The notes: a model not told the origin generated them from the sequence alone. A stretch of 64,000 nt of DNA from an uncultured Spirochaetaceae bacterium (GCA_944392965.1 CALXYM010000010.1:1-64000); one strand, 5' to 3'; shown: positions 1 to 9,768, counted from the first letter of the stretch. Numbers and translations are program-made.

Positions 1-36
1 TCTCTTCCCCTGCGCTTCTGATCTCTAAAAATCTCT

Positions 37-89
37 CGTGCTCCTCAGCACGCTATGACAATTTAGCCCAATTCTTCACTTCCTGTCAA
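37..89 (-). promoter_or_regulatory. Strong rRNA-like promoter pointing off the left edge
   Basis: Read on the minus strand there is a perfect TTGACA (84-89), an 18-base spacer, and TAAATT (60-65). An A/T tract at about 91-130 lies directly upstream and looks like an UP element. Just downstream of the expected start is a hairpin, CGTGCT-GAGG-AGCACG (37-52). No ORF begins before the window edge. The strength and layout suggest a stable-RNA (rRNA or tRNA) operon just outside the window, but that gene is not visible. Confidence 0.55.
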
Positions 90-170
90 CCACTTTTTTT
101 AAAAAATTTTTAATATTTTTTTGCTTTTTCCTAATCCCTTCATATATAAGAAAAAACATTAAAAATAAAT

Positions 171-196
171 AAAAAAAGGCGGTTTTTCCGCCTTTT
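171..196 (-). terminator. Terminator of the V-ATPase/usp/EIIA operon
   Basis: The minus-strand RNA forms AAAGGCGG-AAAAA-CCGCCTTT followed by a run of T, 25 bases after the stop of the EIIA gene. The hairpin is symmetric enough to work in either direction. Confidence 0.85.
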
Positions 197-221
197 ATCG
201 ATGAAACAATGTATAAGTTAT

Positions 222-671
222 TTAGAAGAATATTGCTATCAAATCATCTCTGTTTTTCGCACTTCTTATCATCCTCAATAATGTCGAATTCCTGGAAATC
301 TGCGCAATCTGTGAAAGTACCTGAACATGTTCACTAGGATGCTCATCACTTCCTAAGACGAGAAAATAAACCTGAGTGGGTTTACCATCAGATGCAGAGA
401 AATCTATCTCATTCTCTCCGACAGCAAGAGCTACAACGGGTTCATGTATGAAATCTACTTTCGCATGCGGGATTGCGATACCATGCTCCAAACCAGTCGA
501 ACCGAGACTCTCCCTTTTTAAAACCGCATCCAGAACCTTATTCTCCTGCTCCTTATCAAGGCCGTAGGCTGAGGAGAAATCGGCGATTAGATTAGTCAGC
601 ACCTCATTCTTAGTCTTTCCCTTAAGGGGGCAGAAACAATATTCCTTCTTCAAGCTATCAGTCAGAGACAT
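222..671 (-). CDS. PTS EIIA-like protein (PtsN/fructose family)
   Basis: This is a 149-residue single-domain EIIA of the fructose/mannitol/PtsN family. The phosphorylatable histidine is His69 in the G-I-A-I-P-H motif. No EIIB or EIIC gene is near, so a regulatory PtsN-type role is more likely than sugar transport. It is the last gene of the V-ATPase run: its ATG shares a base with the stop of the Usp gene upstream, and a terminator follows at once. The family is known to sense PEP-dependent phosphoryl flux. A link here between carbon or energy state and the ATPase is inference from the operon only. Confidence 0.85.
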   Translation of the reverse strand: MSLTDSLKKEYCFCPLKGKTKNEVLTNLIADFSSAYGLDKEQENKVLDAVLKRESLGSTGLEHGIAIPHAKVDFIHEPVVALAVGENEIDFSASDGKPTQVYFLVLGSDEHPSEHVQVLSQIAQISRNSTLLRMIRSAKNRDDLIAIFF

Positions 672-1162
672 TAAAAATCCTCCTCGAACATGGACCAGAT
701 ATCATCATTGTCCTTCACTACTATGACAGGACACGGACTCGTACGAAGCATCCTGTCATTCTCGCTTGTCAGCTCTTCCCTGCGGCTTCTTATCACGTTA
801 ATAGAACCGAGGGAGAGAAGATCTATATGATTATTCTTTATATAATTCATCACCTCAGAATGAGGAGACCCCTCAATGACGGATGTCGTAATGGATACAC
901 CCTTCTGTGCGGCAAGTTTCTCCGCATGCCTGATGTGACGAGAGGCATCCTTCTTCAAATCCGCCAGGTACTCACTCTTCTCCTGATCGACGAATATATG
1001 GCTTTTTACGAGTTCTCCAAGAGCTTTCGTGTTCACAACATAGAGAGCATGGAGACGAGCCTCCGTGCTCTTTGCAAGCATGATGGAATACATCAGTGCA
1101 CTTATGGACCCCTCAGAACCGTCCAAATAAACCAATATGTCTAAAAATGGCGCACTAGCCAT
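671..1162 (-). CDS. UspA-like universal stress protein
   Basis: The protein has 163 residues and the Usp fold signature: an N-terminal DILVYLDGS strand-loop, then SLGSINVIRS, and a C-terminal CPVIVVK strand. The usual G-x2-G-x9-G-S/T nucleotide loop is not obvious, so it may not bind ATP in the standard way. The start overlaps the end of the V-ATPase D gene by eight bases and has a strong AAGGAGG site 6-8 bases ahead, which fixes the ATG. It is clearly co-transcribed with the ATPase genes and the EIIA gene. Family assignment is firm; function is unknown. Confidence 0.82.
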   Translation of the reverse strand: MASAPFLDILVYLDGSEGSISALMYSIMLAKSTEARLHALYVVNTKALGELVKSHIFVDQEKSEYLADLKKDASRHIRHAEKLAAQKGVSITTSVIEGSPHSEVMNYIKNNHIDLLSLGSINVIRSRREELTSENDRMLRTSPCPVIVVKDNDDIWSMFEEDF

Positions 1163-1805
1163 GATTAACCTCCTTTTTCAACTCCTCTTCTCTCTCCATC
1201 CTGTCCTTTACAGCTTTCAACAGGATGAAAGACTCCCTTTCCTGCTCCTCTATTCTGGATGTAAGGTATCGTACGGTTTCTTCCTTATCAGGAATCACAA
1301 GCTTTTCAAGCGCGTTTACCTTGCGTATCGTTTTCTTAACCTCGCTGCTTAATCTCATTATTGAGACCTTGAGCTCAGCCATCTTTCCCATGAGTTCAAG
1401 AGCCCTACGATATCTGTTTATCGCAAGTTCACTGAGCATGCTCGTCCCCTCAGGAGAGAAATAAGGCCCATCTCCGGAGAATGACGTATCGACTTTCGGT
1501 AGCCCAACCCCCATGACGCGACGCTCAGAAAGACTTATGCTGCTGTTTATATTCACAGCACCAGCGAGATTGGCAACTCTCAGCCTTCCCATATTCATGA
1601 TCGCATCCTGCAATGTCTTCTCTGCATCCATCAGCGCCTTTTCCACCCGGTTCTGGTAATCCACTGCCTGGTCAACAAGAGTGAGAAGCTCACTTACAAG
1701 TATGCTCCTCTTCTGATCAAGGAGATCATAACCAAGACGGCTGAAACTGAGCTCATCCTTCAGCTTCATGAGATTACTTCTGGTAGGTGCTAAGCTAGTA
1801 TCCAT
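1155..1805 (-). CDS. atpD: V/A-type ATPase subunit D (central rotor shaft)
   Basis: The 216-residue protein begins with the family signature around PTRSNLMKLKDELSFSRLGYDLL, split by long helices. It is mostly coiled coil at both ends, as expected for the central shaft that turns inside the A3B3 head. Length is typical. It sits three bases after the stop of subunit B, and its 3' end overlaps the Usp gene. The A-B-D order is the standard one in bacterial V-ATPase operons. Confidence 0.95.
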   Translation of the reverse strand: MDTSLAPTRSNLMKLKDELSFSRLGYDLLDQKRSILVSELLTLVDQAVDYQNRVEKALMDAEKTLQDAIMNMGRLRVANLAGAVNINSSISLSERRVMGVGLPKVDTSFSGDGPYFSPEGTSMLSELAINRYRRALELMGKMAELKVSIMRLSSEVKKTIRKVNALEKLVIPDKEETVRYLTSRIEEQERESFILLKAVKDRMEREEELKKEVNHG

Positions 1806-1808
1806 TCT

Positions 1809-3227
1809 CTACCCCTTATAATGAGCATTGATCTCCTCTTCCGTAAGGCGCTGGAGCTCTTCAGGTGGAAGAATCGAAAGGGCCTCCCATCCAAGATCGA
1901 GAGTCTCCTCAATCGAACGGTCCTCATCATATCTCTGGGCAACAAACCTCTTCTCAAAGAACTCACCAAACTCAAGATACTTATGATCCGTCTCTGTAAG
2001 CTCCTCCTCTCCGATAACGGAAGCGAGATTCCTGACATCCTTGACATGGGAATAGGATGCAAAAAGCTGGTTTGAAAGATGTGGATGATCATCCCTTGTC
2101 ATCCCCTCTCCTATACCATCCTTCATAAGACGGGAAAGAGATGGAAGACAGTTGATCGGCGGATAGATTCCACGTCCATGCATCTCACGGTCAAATACGA
2201 TCTGCCCCTCTGTGATATATCCTGTAAGATCAGGTATCGGATGGGAGATGTCATCATTTGGCATCGTAAGAATCGGCAGCTGTGTAATGCTTCCGCTCTT
2301 ACCGCTTATCTTACCGCTCCTTTCATAGATCTCAGCAAGGTTCGAATAAAGATATCCAGGATAGCCTTTTCTCGAAGGGATCTCACCGCGCAAGGTACTT
2401 ATCTCACGAAGAGACTCACAATAGTTCGTCATATCCGTCATGATGACAAGAACCTGCTTACCCTTGTCAAAAGCAAGATGCTCTGCAAGCGTGAGTGCTG
2501 TTCTTGGCGTAATAGTCCTTTCGATGGAAGGATCATCTGCCAAAGAGAGAAAGAGCGCAACATTATCAAGAACACCGGTCTCCTCGAAAGAGTCTATGAA
2601 GAACTTTGCCACGTCGTATTTTACACCCATTGCGGCAAACACGATCGCAAACTCACTCTTTCCTCCTCTGACCTTCGCCTGACGGACTATCTGAGCAGCG
2701 AGCTGGTTATGATCCATTCCATTCCCACTGAAAATCGGAAGTTTCTGACCCTGAATGAGGGTGGTCATTCCATCTATAACAGAGATTCCTGTCTGTATAA
2801 AATCCCTTGGATACTCACGGGCCGTGGGATTTATAGGAACGCCGTTGACATCTCGCTCATCACTAGAGGCTGGGTTTCTAGCCCCGTCTCGGCTTTTTCC
2901 AAGCCCGTTCATAACCCGGCCTAACATATTCTCGGAAACACCGAGAGTCAGAGGCTCTCCTAGAAACCTCATACTGGTTCCAGGGAGGGATAGTCCATCC
3001 GTCCCCTCGAATACCTGAACACAGACGACATCATCGGATGTATCAAGGACCTGGCCGGAACGGATCTTTCCATCACTCCCTTTGACTTCAACAAGTTCAC
3101 CATAGCCTACAGGATGGGTGTTTCTCATATATACAAGGGGCCCGTCTATACGGCTGGCGCCCATGTACTCCCTGCCTGAGTAGAATTTCCTATCTTCACT
3201 TTTCAACAGACTATCATCATTCATCAT
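1809..3227 (-). CDS. atpB: V/A-type ATPase subunit B (non-catalytic)
   Basis: This is the regulatory nucleotide-binding subunit of the A3B3 hexamer. It shows the [11 protein letters not shown] segment where subunit A has its P-loop (here degenerate, as is normal for B), the [11 protein letters not shown] Walker B region, and a C-terminal helical domain. The open frame reaches 3239 with a TTG codon, but the ATG at 3227, a few bases after a GGAAG site, is the better start. It gives about 472 residues and an overlap of about ten bases with the end of subunit A, suggesting translational coupling. Confidence 0.95.
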   Translation of the reverse strand: MMNDDSLLKSEDRKFYSGREYMGASRIDGPLVYMRNTHPVGYGELVEVKGSDGKIRSGQVLDTSDDVVCVQVFEGTDGLSLPGTSMRFLGEPLTLGVSENMLGRVMNGLGKSRDGARNPASSDERDVNGVPINPTAREYPRDFIQTGISVIDGMTTLIQGQKLPIFSGNGMDHNQLAAQIVRQAKVRGGKSEFAIVFAAMGVKYDVAKFFIDSFEETGVLDNVALFLSLADDPSIERTITPRTALTLAEHLAFDKGKQVLVIMTDMTNYCESLREISTLRGEIPSRKGYPGYLYSNLAEIYERSGKISGKSGSITQLPILTMPNDDISHPIPDLTGYITEGQIVFDREMHGRGIYPPINCLPSLSRLMKDGIGEGMTRDDHPHLSNQLFASYSHVKDVRNLASVIGEEELTETDHKYLEFGEFFEKRFVAQRYDEDRSIEETLDLGWEALSILPPEELQRLTEEEINAHYKG

Positions 3228-4998
3228 AAATACTTCCAAGTTGCATCATCGCCCTGTCGAGCTTCAAGTTAAGTTTATCAATATCATCAGCGTTATCGTT
3301 GGAGATGTTGAAACGCATCCTCGCAATATCCTGAACGACTGAGAGCCGGCGTATCTTGACCATAGGAACGCCTTTGCCTATGGCCTCCTGTCCCGCCTCA
3401 TAATAATGGATTATCAGCTCAAGCATCTTAACCTGTTTTTTCACCGAACAGTAACGGTCGATCTCATCGAATGCGTTTTGCTGTAAGAATGCGGTCTTAA
3501 AGAGACTACAGCACTCTATAATGAAGTTCTGGCTATCGGGAAGAGCATCAGGTCCGACGAGTTTTACGATTTGATTGAGCCTGACCTCCTTCTGCAGAAG
3601 TTCCATTATCTTCTGCCTGTTGGAGAACCACTGGTCGTTACTCTCTTTCGCCCACCAGCTTTTAACCTCATCTATGTACTCGCTGTATGAGTCCAGCCAG
3701 CTTATTGCAGGATAATGGCGTGCAGATGCAAGAGACCTGTCCAGGCCCCAGAAACAGCGTACGAATCTCTTTGTATGCTGGGTCACAGGTTCAGAGAAAT
3801 CACCACCGGGAGGAGATACGGCTCCGATTACGGATACACTGCCCTCCGTATCTGAGAGGTTCCTCATATGCCCTGCCCTCTCGTAGAACTGCGCGATACG
3901 TGTCGGAAGATATGCGGGGAACCCCTCTTCTGCAGGCATCTCCTCCATTCTTCCTGAAAGCTCCCTGAGAGCCTCCGCCCAGCGGGAGGTACTGTCTGCC
4001 ATGATGGCAACATTGTACCCCATGTCACGATAGTATTCAGCCATCGTGATCCCTGTATATATGCTCGCCTCACGTGCAGAGACTGGCATGTTCGACGTGT
4101 TTGCGATGAGAATCGTCCTGTGCATCAGGCTCTGTCCCGTACGGGGATCGACAAGATGGGGAAACTCACGAAGAACATCGGTCATCTCATTTCCGCGCTC
4201 ACCACAGCCGATATATACGATGATATCAGCATCACACCACTGTGCGATCGAGTGCTGCGTCATCGTCTTACCTGTACCAAAGCCTCCGGGGATAGCAACG
4301 GTTCCACCTTTTGCAAGGGGGAAAAGAGTATCAATGACCCTCAGTCCAGTGATAAGGGGAGCATCAAGACTGAGCCTTTCTTTCACCGGACGGGGAACAC
4401 GTATCGGCCAGTACTGAACCATGGTAAGAGGGAATACCCTTCCCTTTTCATCTTCTATGCTGGCAATCTCCTCATCAACGGTGTAATCCCCCTCTTCCAC
4501 GATAGAGGCAATATGGTACGTTCCTTCATAGGTAGGAGGAATCATGATCTTATGCGACACCCTGTCAGTTTCTTCAACCTCAGCGATGATCATGCCTGCT
4601 AACACCTCATCCCCCGCACTTTTAAGGGGCTTAAGATGCCATTTCTTCTCATGGCTAATACTGGATGCGCTTATTCCACGTGCTATGAAATCCCCACTGA
4701 GGCTTCTCAGTTCTTCAAGAGGACGCTGGATGCCGTCATAGATGTTTCCAATAAGCCCCGGACCAAGCTCCACGGAAAGGCTCATTCCCGTTCCGTAGAC
4801 ATTATCCCCCGGAGCGATACCGGTCGCATCCTCATATACCTGAACGGTAGCCTCATCGCCGTTGAGCTTGACGATCTCACCAACGATCCTCAGATCGCTG
4901 ACGTGGACAAGCTCCATCATCTTGGCATCAGTGATACCCTTTACGATGAGGACAGGGCCGTTTACCCTTTTAACCCTACCAACTATCTTATCTTGCAT
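3217..4998 (-). CDS. atpA: V/A-type ATPase subunit A (catalytic)
   Basis: The 593-residue catalytic subunit carries the P-loop GGFGTGKT at residues 238-245. The bulge domain specific to V/A-type A subunits lies between the N-terminal barrel and the P-loop (roughly residues 110-195). The conserved [13 protein letters not shown] and [11 protein letters not shown] segments are present. Length matches bacterial V-type A subunits. It overlaps subunit E upstream by eleven bases and subunit B downstream. Whether the enzyme makes ATP or pumps ions cannot be told from this subunit. Confidence 0.97.
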   Translation of the reverse strand: MQDKIVGRVKRVNGPVLIVKGITDAKMMELVHVSDLRIVGEIVKLNGDEATVQVYEDATGIAPGDNVYGTGMSLSVELGPGLIGNIYDGIQRPLEELRSLSGDFIARGISASSISHEKKWHLKPLKSAGDEVLAGMIIAEVEETDRVSHKIMIPPTYEGTYHIASIVEEGDYTVDEEIASIEDEKGRVFPLTMVQYWPIRVPRPVKERLSLDAPLITGLRVIDTLFPLAKGGTVAIPGGFGTGKTMTQHSIAQWCDADIIVYIGCGERGNEMTDVLREFPHLVDPRTGQSLMHRTILIANTSNMPVSAREASIYTGITMAEYYRDMGYNVAIMADSTSRWAEALRELSGRMEEMPAEEGFPAYLPTRIAQFYERAGHMRNLSDTEGSVSVIGAVSPPGGDFSEPVTQHTKRFVRCFWGLDRSLASARHYPAISWLDSYSEYIDEVKSWWAKESNDQWFSNRQKIMELLQKEVRLNQIVKLVGPDALPDSQNFIIECCSLFKTAFLQQNAFDEIDRYCSVKKQVKMLELIIHYYEAGQEAIGKGVPMVKIRRLSVVQDIARMRFNISNDNADDIDKLNLKLDRAMMQLGSIYDE

Positions 4999-5602
4999 TT
5001 TCTTCCTGTATTATCTTTCTTATATCCTTCATATACCGCCTTATACGGCTTGAAAGAAGGTTGTTATAGCTTACTTTGCCATCGACGCTGGAGACGACAA
5101 CCCCGATCTCCCCCGTCCTCTTCTCATCAAGAGAGAGGGAAAGCGATGACCCCGTCCTTCTCTGCACAAGAGCCTCCGCATCCCTGAGCATCTTCTCATC
5201 CACAGGAGCAAGGTGGGAGAAAGAGACGAGAGCACTCTTCTTATCCAGTCCGATCGCCGCTTCTGCGATCCAAGACACGAGGCTGTCCCTGAGACCATTT
5301 CCCGATGCGAGAGAAGAGAATGTGGCCATCACCCTGTCCATGACGGCAGAATAGGAATAGTCCATCATCTTTAGCTCAGCAAGCCTGTCGATACTCCTCT
5401 TTGCACTCTCTTCCTTGAGCTTTATCGAGCTGAGGCGCAACATAGCAGAATGCTTTTCCGCCTCGGCCTTCTTCGCTGCATCCTCATTTGCCTCACAGAT
5501 GATTCTCTCTGCCTCATGACGAGCATCTGCGATAATGCTATCCGCCTTTTTCTGAGCTTCCGAGATGATTCCATCAATCAGAGTATTAGAATCATTATTC
5601 AT
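4988..5602 (-). CDS. atpE: V/A-type ATPase subunit E (peripheral stalk)
   Basis: A 204-residue protein with a long Ala/Glu/Lys-rich N-terminal helix (residues 10-70, e.g. AQKKADSIIADARHEAERI) and a mixed C-terminal domain ending near the head-binding region. This layout is typical of subunit E, which pairs with the G/H helix to form the outer stalk. The start overlaps the end of subunit F as ATGA. Sequence identity is weaker than for A and B, as is usual in this family, but position and architecture agree. Confidence 0.88.
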   Translation of the reverse strand: MNNDSNTLIDGIISEAQKKADSIIADARHEAERIICEANEDAAKKAEAEKHSAMLRLSSIKLKEESAKRSIDRLAELKMMDYSYSAVMDRVMATFSSLASGNGLRDSLVSWIAEAAIGLDKKSALVSFSHLAPVDEKMLRDAEALVQRRTGSSLSLSLDEKRTGEIGVVVSSVDGKVSYNNLLSSRIRRYMKDIRKIIQEENAR

Positions 5603-5898
5603 ATTGAAACTCCTATCGCCTGATTGACTAGGCTCTTAAGATCTCGCTTAAAAGCCTGTCCCGGGGATGGGATTTCAACGACAAGGGGAAAACTCTCCGA
5701 AAAGAGATAATGATCGACAGTCTCCCGGATCAGATCAGCCACATCCTCCGTGATGATGATGACCCCGTGCTCCTTGTTCTCGAGTGCGTTCTGCCAAGCA
5801 AGCCTGGCCTCTTCTGAAGTCCTTGCGACCTCGCCGGAGACGCCCACGATCGAGAATCCGAGTACGGTATCATCATCGCCAATGACGAAATAATCCAT
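5599..5898 (-). CDS. atpF: V/A-type ATPase subunit F
   Basis: A 99-residue protein with the subunit F pattern: DYFVIGDDDTVLGFSIVGV at the N-terminus, GVIIITEDVADLI in the middle, and VVEIPSPG near the end. Subunit F sits on the rotor with subunit D. Its 3' end overlaps the start of subunit E by four bases (ATGA), and it begins three bases after subunit K. Confidence 0.92.
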   Translation of the reverse strand: MDYFVIGDDDTVLGFSIVGVSGEVARTSEEARLAWQNALENKEHGVIIITEDVADLIRETVDHYLFSESFPLVVEIPSPGQAFKRDLKSLVNQAIGVSI

Positions 5899-5901
5899 TA
5901 C

Positions 5902-6246
5902 TTACACCGTTCCAAGAATCATGAGGGCTGTAATGAAGCCGAATACAACAAGACCTTCTGAAAGTCCGATGAAAATCAGGGCATTACTCGCGATTTCCGG
6001 TTTCTCGGAAATGGCTCCCATGGCGGCAGAACCTACATTTGAGATTGCTATACCGGCACTGATTGCACCAAGCCCGAATGCAAGGGCCGCTGCAAAACAT
6101 ATTAAAGCCGTCTGATAGCTACCACTCTGAACGCTCTCAGCTGCAGCGTAAAGAGTCGGAGAGTAAATGAAGGCTGTCCCAAGAAGGAGCAGAAGCGTCA
6201 GCAAAAGAGTTAAATTAACTTTCCTCTTAAATTCAAATGCGGTCAT
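5902..6246 (-). CDS. atpK: V/A-type ATPase subunit K (membrane rotor c-ring)
   Basis: This proteolipid of the membrane ring has 114 residues. It has an N-terminal hydrophobic segment (residues 12-35) that looks like a signal sequence or extra helix, then one helical hairpin (about 47-77 and 86-113). The ion-carrying acid is Glu97 in IGLSEGLVVFG. It is therefore a two-helix c subunit with a leader, not the four-helix duplicated form. The Gln and Pro ligands expected of sodium-specific rings are not evident in the first hairpin helix, so ion choice is left open. Confidence 0.92.
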   Translation of the reverse strand: MTAFEFKRKVNLTLLLTLLLLLGTAFIYSPTLYAAAESVQSGSYQTALICFAAALAFGLGAISAGIAISNVGSAAMGAISEKPEIASNALIFIGLSEGLVVFGFITALMILGTV

Positions 6247-6266
6247 GATAGACCCTCCTATATATT

Positions 6267-8246
6267 TCAGTTGGCCTTTCTTCTGCCCTCAAGCCCGATG
6301 GGCTCATAGGCAAAACCACGGCCAGTAAAGAACCTTGTGAAGAACTCGTAATAGTTGAGTCTGAGCGAGTTGATACCAGCAGAAAGACCTTCTAGAACTA
6401 TTACAAGAACGTTTCCGACAACTATTATAAGTGCATAGAAGAACACGTTTCCCGTCATCTCAGCCATATCCTGGAAAGCAGTCATGAGTGAAACATGGGC
6501 GATCCCCAGACCTGCAACACGCATGAAAGAGAGCGTATTGGCAAGGAATCCCGAGAATATCTCGAGAATCGTTATAAGACTTTCAATCAGCGTATTTATG
6601 ACAAGCTGGCTGATCTTCTCCTTATGTCCTTTTCTGAGCTTGATCACATAGTCGATGGGCTCAGAGGCGAATATCATCACGATAAGAACGATCAGTACGG
6701 GCATAAGCCATACAGGATTTGGGATAGTGCTGTACCCGCTTCCGACGAAACCAAAGCCGATATAGATGCCGACGGCATAGAATACGCCACCGACAAGACC
6801 GTTCTTATCGAATATCAGCTCAAAGAATCTCTTCTTCCTGATAAGGTTTATCCAGTTCAGGATCAGAGCAAGATAAATTACAACTATACCGAACTTTATC
6901 GTTATCCCCAGGATGTCGTAAATATCTTGAACATAGGCGTTTCCGCCATGTCCATTGACGACACTGTGATAGTTGAACCAGAGCGCGGGAATCCATGAAA
7001 AGCCGAAGCAGGAACCGAAGAGAAGGCCTCCTACCATGCTCGCAGGCCCCAGGAACAAGAGAAGAGAACATAAATAGCGGCTTATAAGCCCATCCTTCTT
7101 AAGGGGATTCTTCTTATAAGACCAGCTTCCGATAAGTCCGACGAGAAGAAGTATAAAGCCCTGCCCAAGATCAGCAAACATAAGGGCAAACATCAGTATG
7201 TAGCAGACTGCAGTGAACGGAGTCGGATTTATTGAACCGTATTCAGGTGTGCCATAATTGTTCACAAGATGCTCGAACGGCTTCAGGATCTTCGGGCTGG
7301 ACATGGAGACAGGAACGCTCTCCCTCTCTACATCCTCCGCTTCCTTCGCCTCGATTATGCACCTTCCATCCGTGGCCTCCATTATCGCCTGATAGACCTT
7401 CTCATACTCATCATCAGGGACCCATCCTGAGAGCAGCGTCGTATTCTTCGTATAGGAGAAATAGGATTCGACGGAACTGCAGAGCTCATGAATTCTCACA
7501 TTAAGCCATGCCTTGTCCAGATCATCAAGCCTCTCACCTATCTTATCCTTGACCTCTTTTCTCAGGGCCTCCAAATCCTTCTTGTCATCAGCTATCAGGA
7601 TATTGAGTTTGGCCTTTGCCTTAAGCAGTGCACTCTTCTGATTCTCTACGTCGCTCGATTCAGTCCAGTGAAACTTATCAAAAACATCATCAACGCGGGA
7701 AAGCTCTCTCTTGAAAGAGAGAACGATAAGCCCCTCGCCATCAGAATCCACCACAGATCCAAGCTGGGTAAGACGAGATATGAAATCATCGGTCCGGGAT
7801 GGTACGCTGCCTACCCTCAGATCCAGGTATTCATTCTTCTTCTCATCAATATAACGCAGCATCTCCTCATGAGTAAGATATCTCTGATTGACTATCCTCT
7901 GCCTGTCTTTTATCGACTGAGTGGAGACTGTAAGACGCTCAATGAAACGTCTGAGCTTGTCAAGATCAAGGATATCAGTGTTCTTTAGATCGCTGCTGGA
8001 TATCGCGGGAATCTTATGATCGGCCTGAGAAAAGAGGCTCTCGATCCTGAGCCTGTATTCGCTGAGCTCGGATGAGGAGGAAGAGCTGTCACTCTTTCTG
8101 ACCTTCTTCATCTGCTCAGCATCAAGACCTTCGATATGAACGAAGTCCATGACTCCTCTGGAAAGAAGGTTCTTAACAACCTTATCCTTATCTTCATCAA
8201 GAACGACCGCGGTAAGCAGTCTCATCTTGCGTGTGAACAAATTCAT
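6267..8246 (-). CDS. atpI: V/A-type ATPase subunit I (membrane a subunit)
   Basis: The 659-residue protein has a soluble N-terminal half (about 1-340) rich in coiled coil, and a C-terminal half with seven or eight membrane helices, starting near PTPFTAVCYILMFALMFADLGQGFIL. The late ETLITILE...LSFMRVAGLGIAHVSL region matches the arginine-bearing helices that form the ion half-channels. The arginine in SFMRVAG is the likely essential residue. Start codon overlaps the end of subunit C as ATGA. Length is normal. Confidence 0.95.
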   Translation of the reverse strand: MNLFTRKMRLLTAVVLDEDKDKVVKNLLSRGVMDFVHIEGLDAEQMKKVRKSDSSSSSSELSEYRLRIESLFSQADHKIPAISSSDLKNTDILDLDKLRRFIERLTVSTQSIKDRQRIVNQRYLTHEEMLRYIDEKKNEYLDLRVGSVPSRTDDFISRLTQLGSVVDSDGEGLIVLSFKRELSRVDDVFDKFHWTESSDVENQKSALLKAKAKLNILIADDKKDLEALRKEVKDKIGERLDDLDKAWLNVRIHELCSSVESYFSYTKNTTLLSGWVPDDEYEKVYQAIMEATDGRCIIEAKEAEDVERESVPVSMSSPKILKPFEHLVNNYGTPEYGSINPTPFTAVCYILMFALMFADLGQGFILLLVGLIGSWSYKKNPLKKDGLISRYLCSLLLFLGPASMVGGLLFGSCFGFSWIPALWFNYHSVVNGHGGNAYVQDIYDILGITIKFGIVVIYLALILNWINLIRKKRFFELIFDKNGLVGGVFYAVGIYIGFGFVGSGYSTIPNPVWLMPVLIVLIVMIFASEPIDYVIKLRKGHKEKISQLVINTLIESLITILEIFSGFLANTLSFMRVAGLGIAHVSLMTAFQDMAEMTGNVFFYALIIVVGNVLVIVLEGLSAGINSLRLNYYEFFTRFFTGRGFAYEPIGLEGRRKAN

Positions 8247-9337
8247 AATACAGCCTCCCTTATCCTAGCCTCATCCCATTTGTAGAACTTCGCACTCATG
8301 ATGCTTCTGAGCATCCTGTCCTCATCCTTGTAAAGGAAGAAATAGGCAAGTGCGATCCCGATATTGAACGGTCGACCTGATAGAATCTTTAAAAACTCCT
8401 TTTTCCTGGTCTGGGCCAGATACTCCTCGATCATCAGTATGTGCTGGGCATTCTCGTCGCTACCGGTCATATCATCATCATTCTTTCTTATTTCCCTGAC
8501 TTCCGCCATTATGGAGCGGTAGTGATGGTTGACGACCTCCCTGACATCATCAAGATTATCATCCTTGTCGAAAACCCTCTTGCGCGCAAGGTCCTCATAT
8601 ACCTTGCCGTAGGGAATGATGACCCTCTTAAGCTCCTCATGTCCAAGATGATGATAAAGGGAATAGCGGATGAAGAGCAGGATGTTCTTCAGATCGACAT
8701 CAACAAGATAGATCTCCTCGCTCACAGATCTGTCCTCCCCTTTCAGGTTGGATATCACCTTGAAAAGGCGGTCAAACCAAAGGTGATCAAGCCTTATCTC
8801 CAGATCAAACAGACCGCCTGTCTTTATGGCCGTCAGAGAAAAGCTGTCAAAGACGGACTCATATATCGTATCCCTGAAAGCCCCCTTCACCCCCTCGTAA
8901 TCACGGGCGTTGATTATCGCATTATAATCCACAGGATGAACGATCTCCTCCTTGTAGATGTAGCTTGACCTATATGCTATCTGATGGCTTCTTACCACGG
9001 ATGAGTACCAGAGACGAAGAGCATTCTTCACATTCTCTATCTCAACCTTCTCAAGAAGTACCTTTACCAGCTCAACCTCCCTTCCCTTCAGGTACGAGAT
9101 GACCTCACGATAATCGTTTATCTCATCCTCAAGCAGTGCAAGTTCCACCGCCTGAAGATCCCCTGTCTGGGCATACACGGTGACAAGATTGGAATGGTCG
9201 GTGTCTTTCAGCCGGCTTATGGCCTCATTGAGCGTTGATGCCTTTATCATGTCGTTTATGACGGAAGATGAATGCATCTTGCCTATTCTGGCCCTGAGCT
9301 TCGCATTAATAAAAGCGTATTCGCTTACCTTTCCCAT
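8243..9337 (-). CDS. atpC: V/A-type ATPase subunit C (d/AC39 type)
   Basis: A 364-residue all-helical protein beginning MGKVSEYAFINAKLRARIGKM, the common start of the AC39/subunit C family. This subunit caps the membrane ring and grips the central shaft. The gene lies between the G/H stalk gene and subunit I. It starts one base after the stop of the former and overlaps the latter by four bases. Confidence 0.9.
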   Translation of the reverse strand: MGKVSEYAFINAKLRARIGKMHSSSVINDMIKASTLNEAISRLKDTDHSNLVTVYAQTGDLQAVELALLEDEINDYREVISYLKGREVELVKVLLEKVEIENVKNALRLWYSSVVRSHQIAYRSSYIYKEEIVHPVDYNAIINARDYEGVKGAFRDTIYESVFDSFSLTAIKTGGLFDLEIRLDHLWFDRLFKVISNLKGEDRSVSEEIYLVDVDLKNILLFIRYSLYHHLGHEELKRVIIPYGKVYEDLARKRVFDKDDNLDDVREVVNHHYRSIMAEVREIRKNDDDMTGSDENAQHILMIEEYLAQTRKKEFLKILSGRPFNIGIALAYFFLYKDEDRMLRSIMSAKFYKWDEARIREAVL

Positions 9338-9338
9338 A

Positions 9339-9659
9339 TCACACCCCGGATGTCAGTAAAAGCTGGACAATCCTCTCTGATGCCCTTTCAAGGCTCTCCT
9401 CATCAATTCTCACCTGGGAATTCTCAAGCTCCGCCTTCTTCTCCTCGTAAGAGCGTAGATTCTCATCAAGAAGCTCCTGTTCATCTTTGATGAGCACCTC
9501 TGACTCGGCTTTCACCCTGTCAACTTCAGTCTTTACAAGCTCCTTGGCTTTCGCCTCGGCCTCGAAGATTATGTTTCTGGCCTCTTTTTCTGCGTCATCG
9601 ACAATCGCTGATGCCCTGTCTTCCACGCTGAGGATGTCATCTATGATTGAACTCTGCAT
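9339..9659 (-). CDS. V/A-type ATPase subunit G/H (peripheral stalk helix)
   Basis: A 106-residue protein that is nearly all coiled coil, rich in Ala, Glu and Lys (DDAEKEARNIIFEAEAKAKE). This is the expected form of the small stalk partner of subunit E. Function is assigned from composition, size and its place as first gene of the operon rather than from a diagnostic motif. A GAGG site precedes the ATG. It lies just after a terminator, so the operon promoter should be between about 9660 and 9705 or read through from the tRNA. Confidence 0.82.
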   Translation of the reverse strand: MQSSIIDDILSVEDRASAIVDDAEKEARNIIFEAEAKAKELVKTEVDRVKAESEVLIKDEQELLDENLRSYEEKKAELENSQVRIDEESLERASERIVQLLLTSGV

Positions 9660-9704
9660 CGGCTACCTCATCTGCTCTTTTTCAATCTTTCTCTCTCAAG
9701 AAAG

Positions 9705-9736
9705 ACAAAAAAGGTGGAAGAGCGACCACCTTTTTC
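9705..9736 (-). terminator. Terminator after tRNA-Pro
   Basis: The hairpin AAAGGTGG-(8 nt)-CCACCTTT has A and T runs on both sides and sits 30-60 bases beyond the 3' end of tRNA-Pro. It would stop the tRNA transcript before the ATPase operon. Confidence 0.8.
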
Positions 9737-9768
9737 CCTTTTTCTGGACTAAAGTCCATTACACCTTT

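Noticed and set aside
2079-2924. A 281-codon plus-strand frame
   Set aside because: It is antisense to subunit B of the ATPase, with no ribosome site and no family-like segments.
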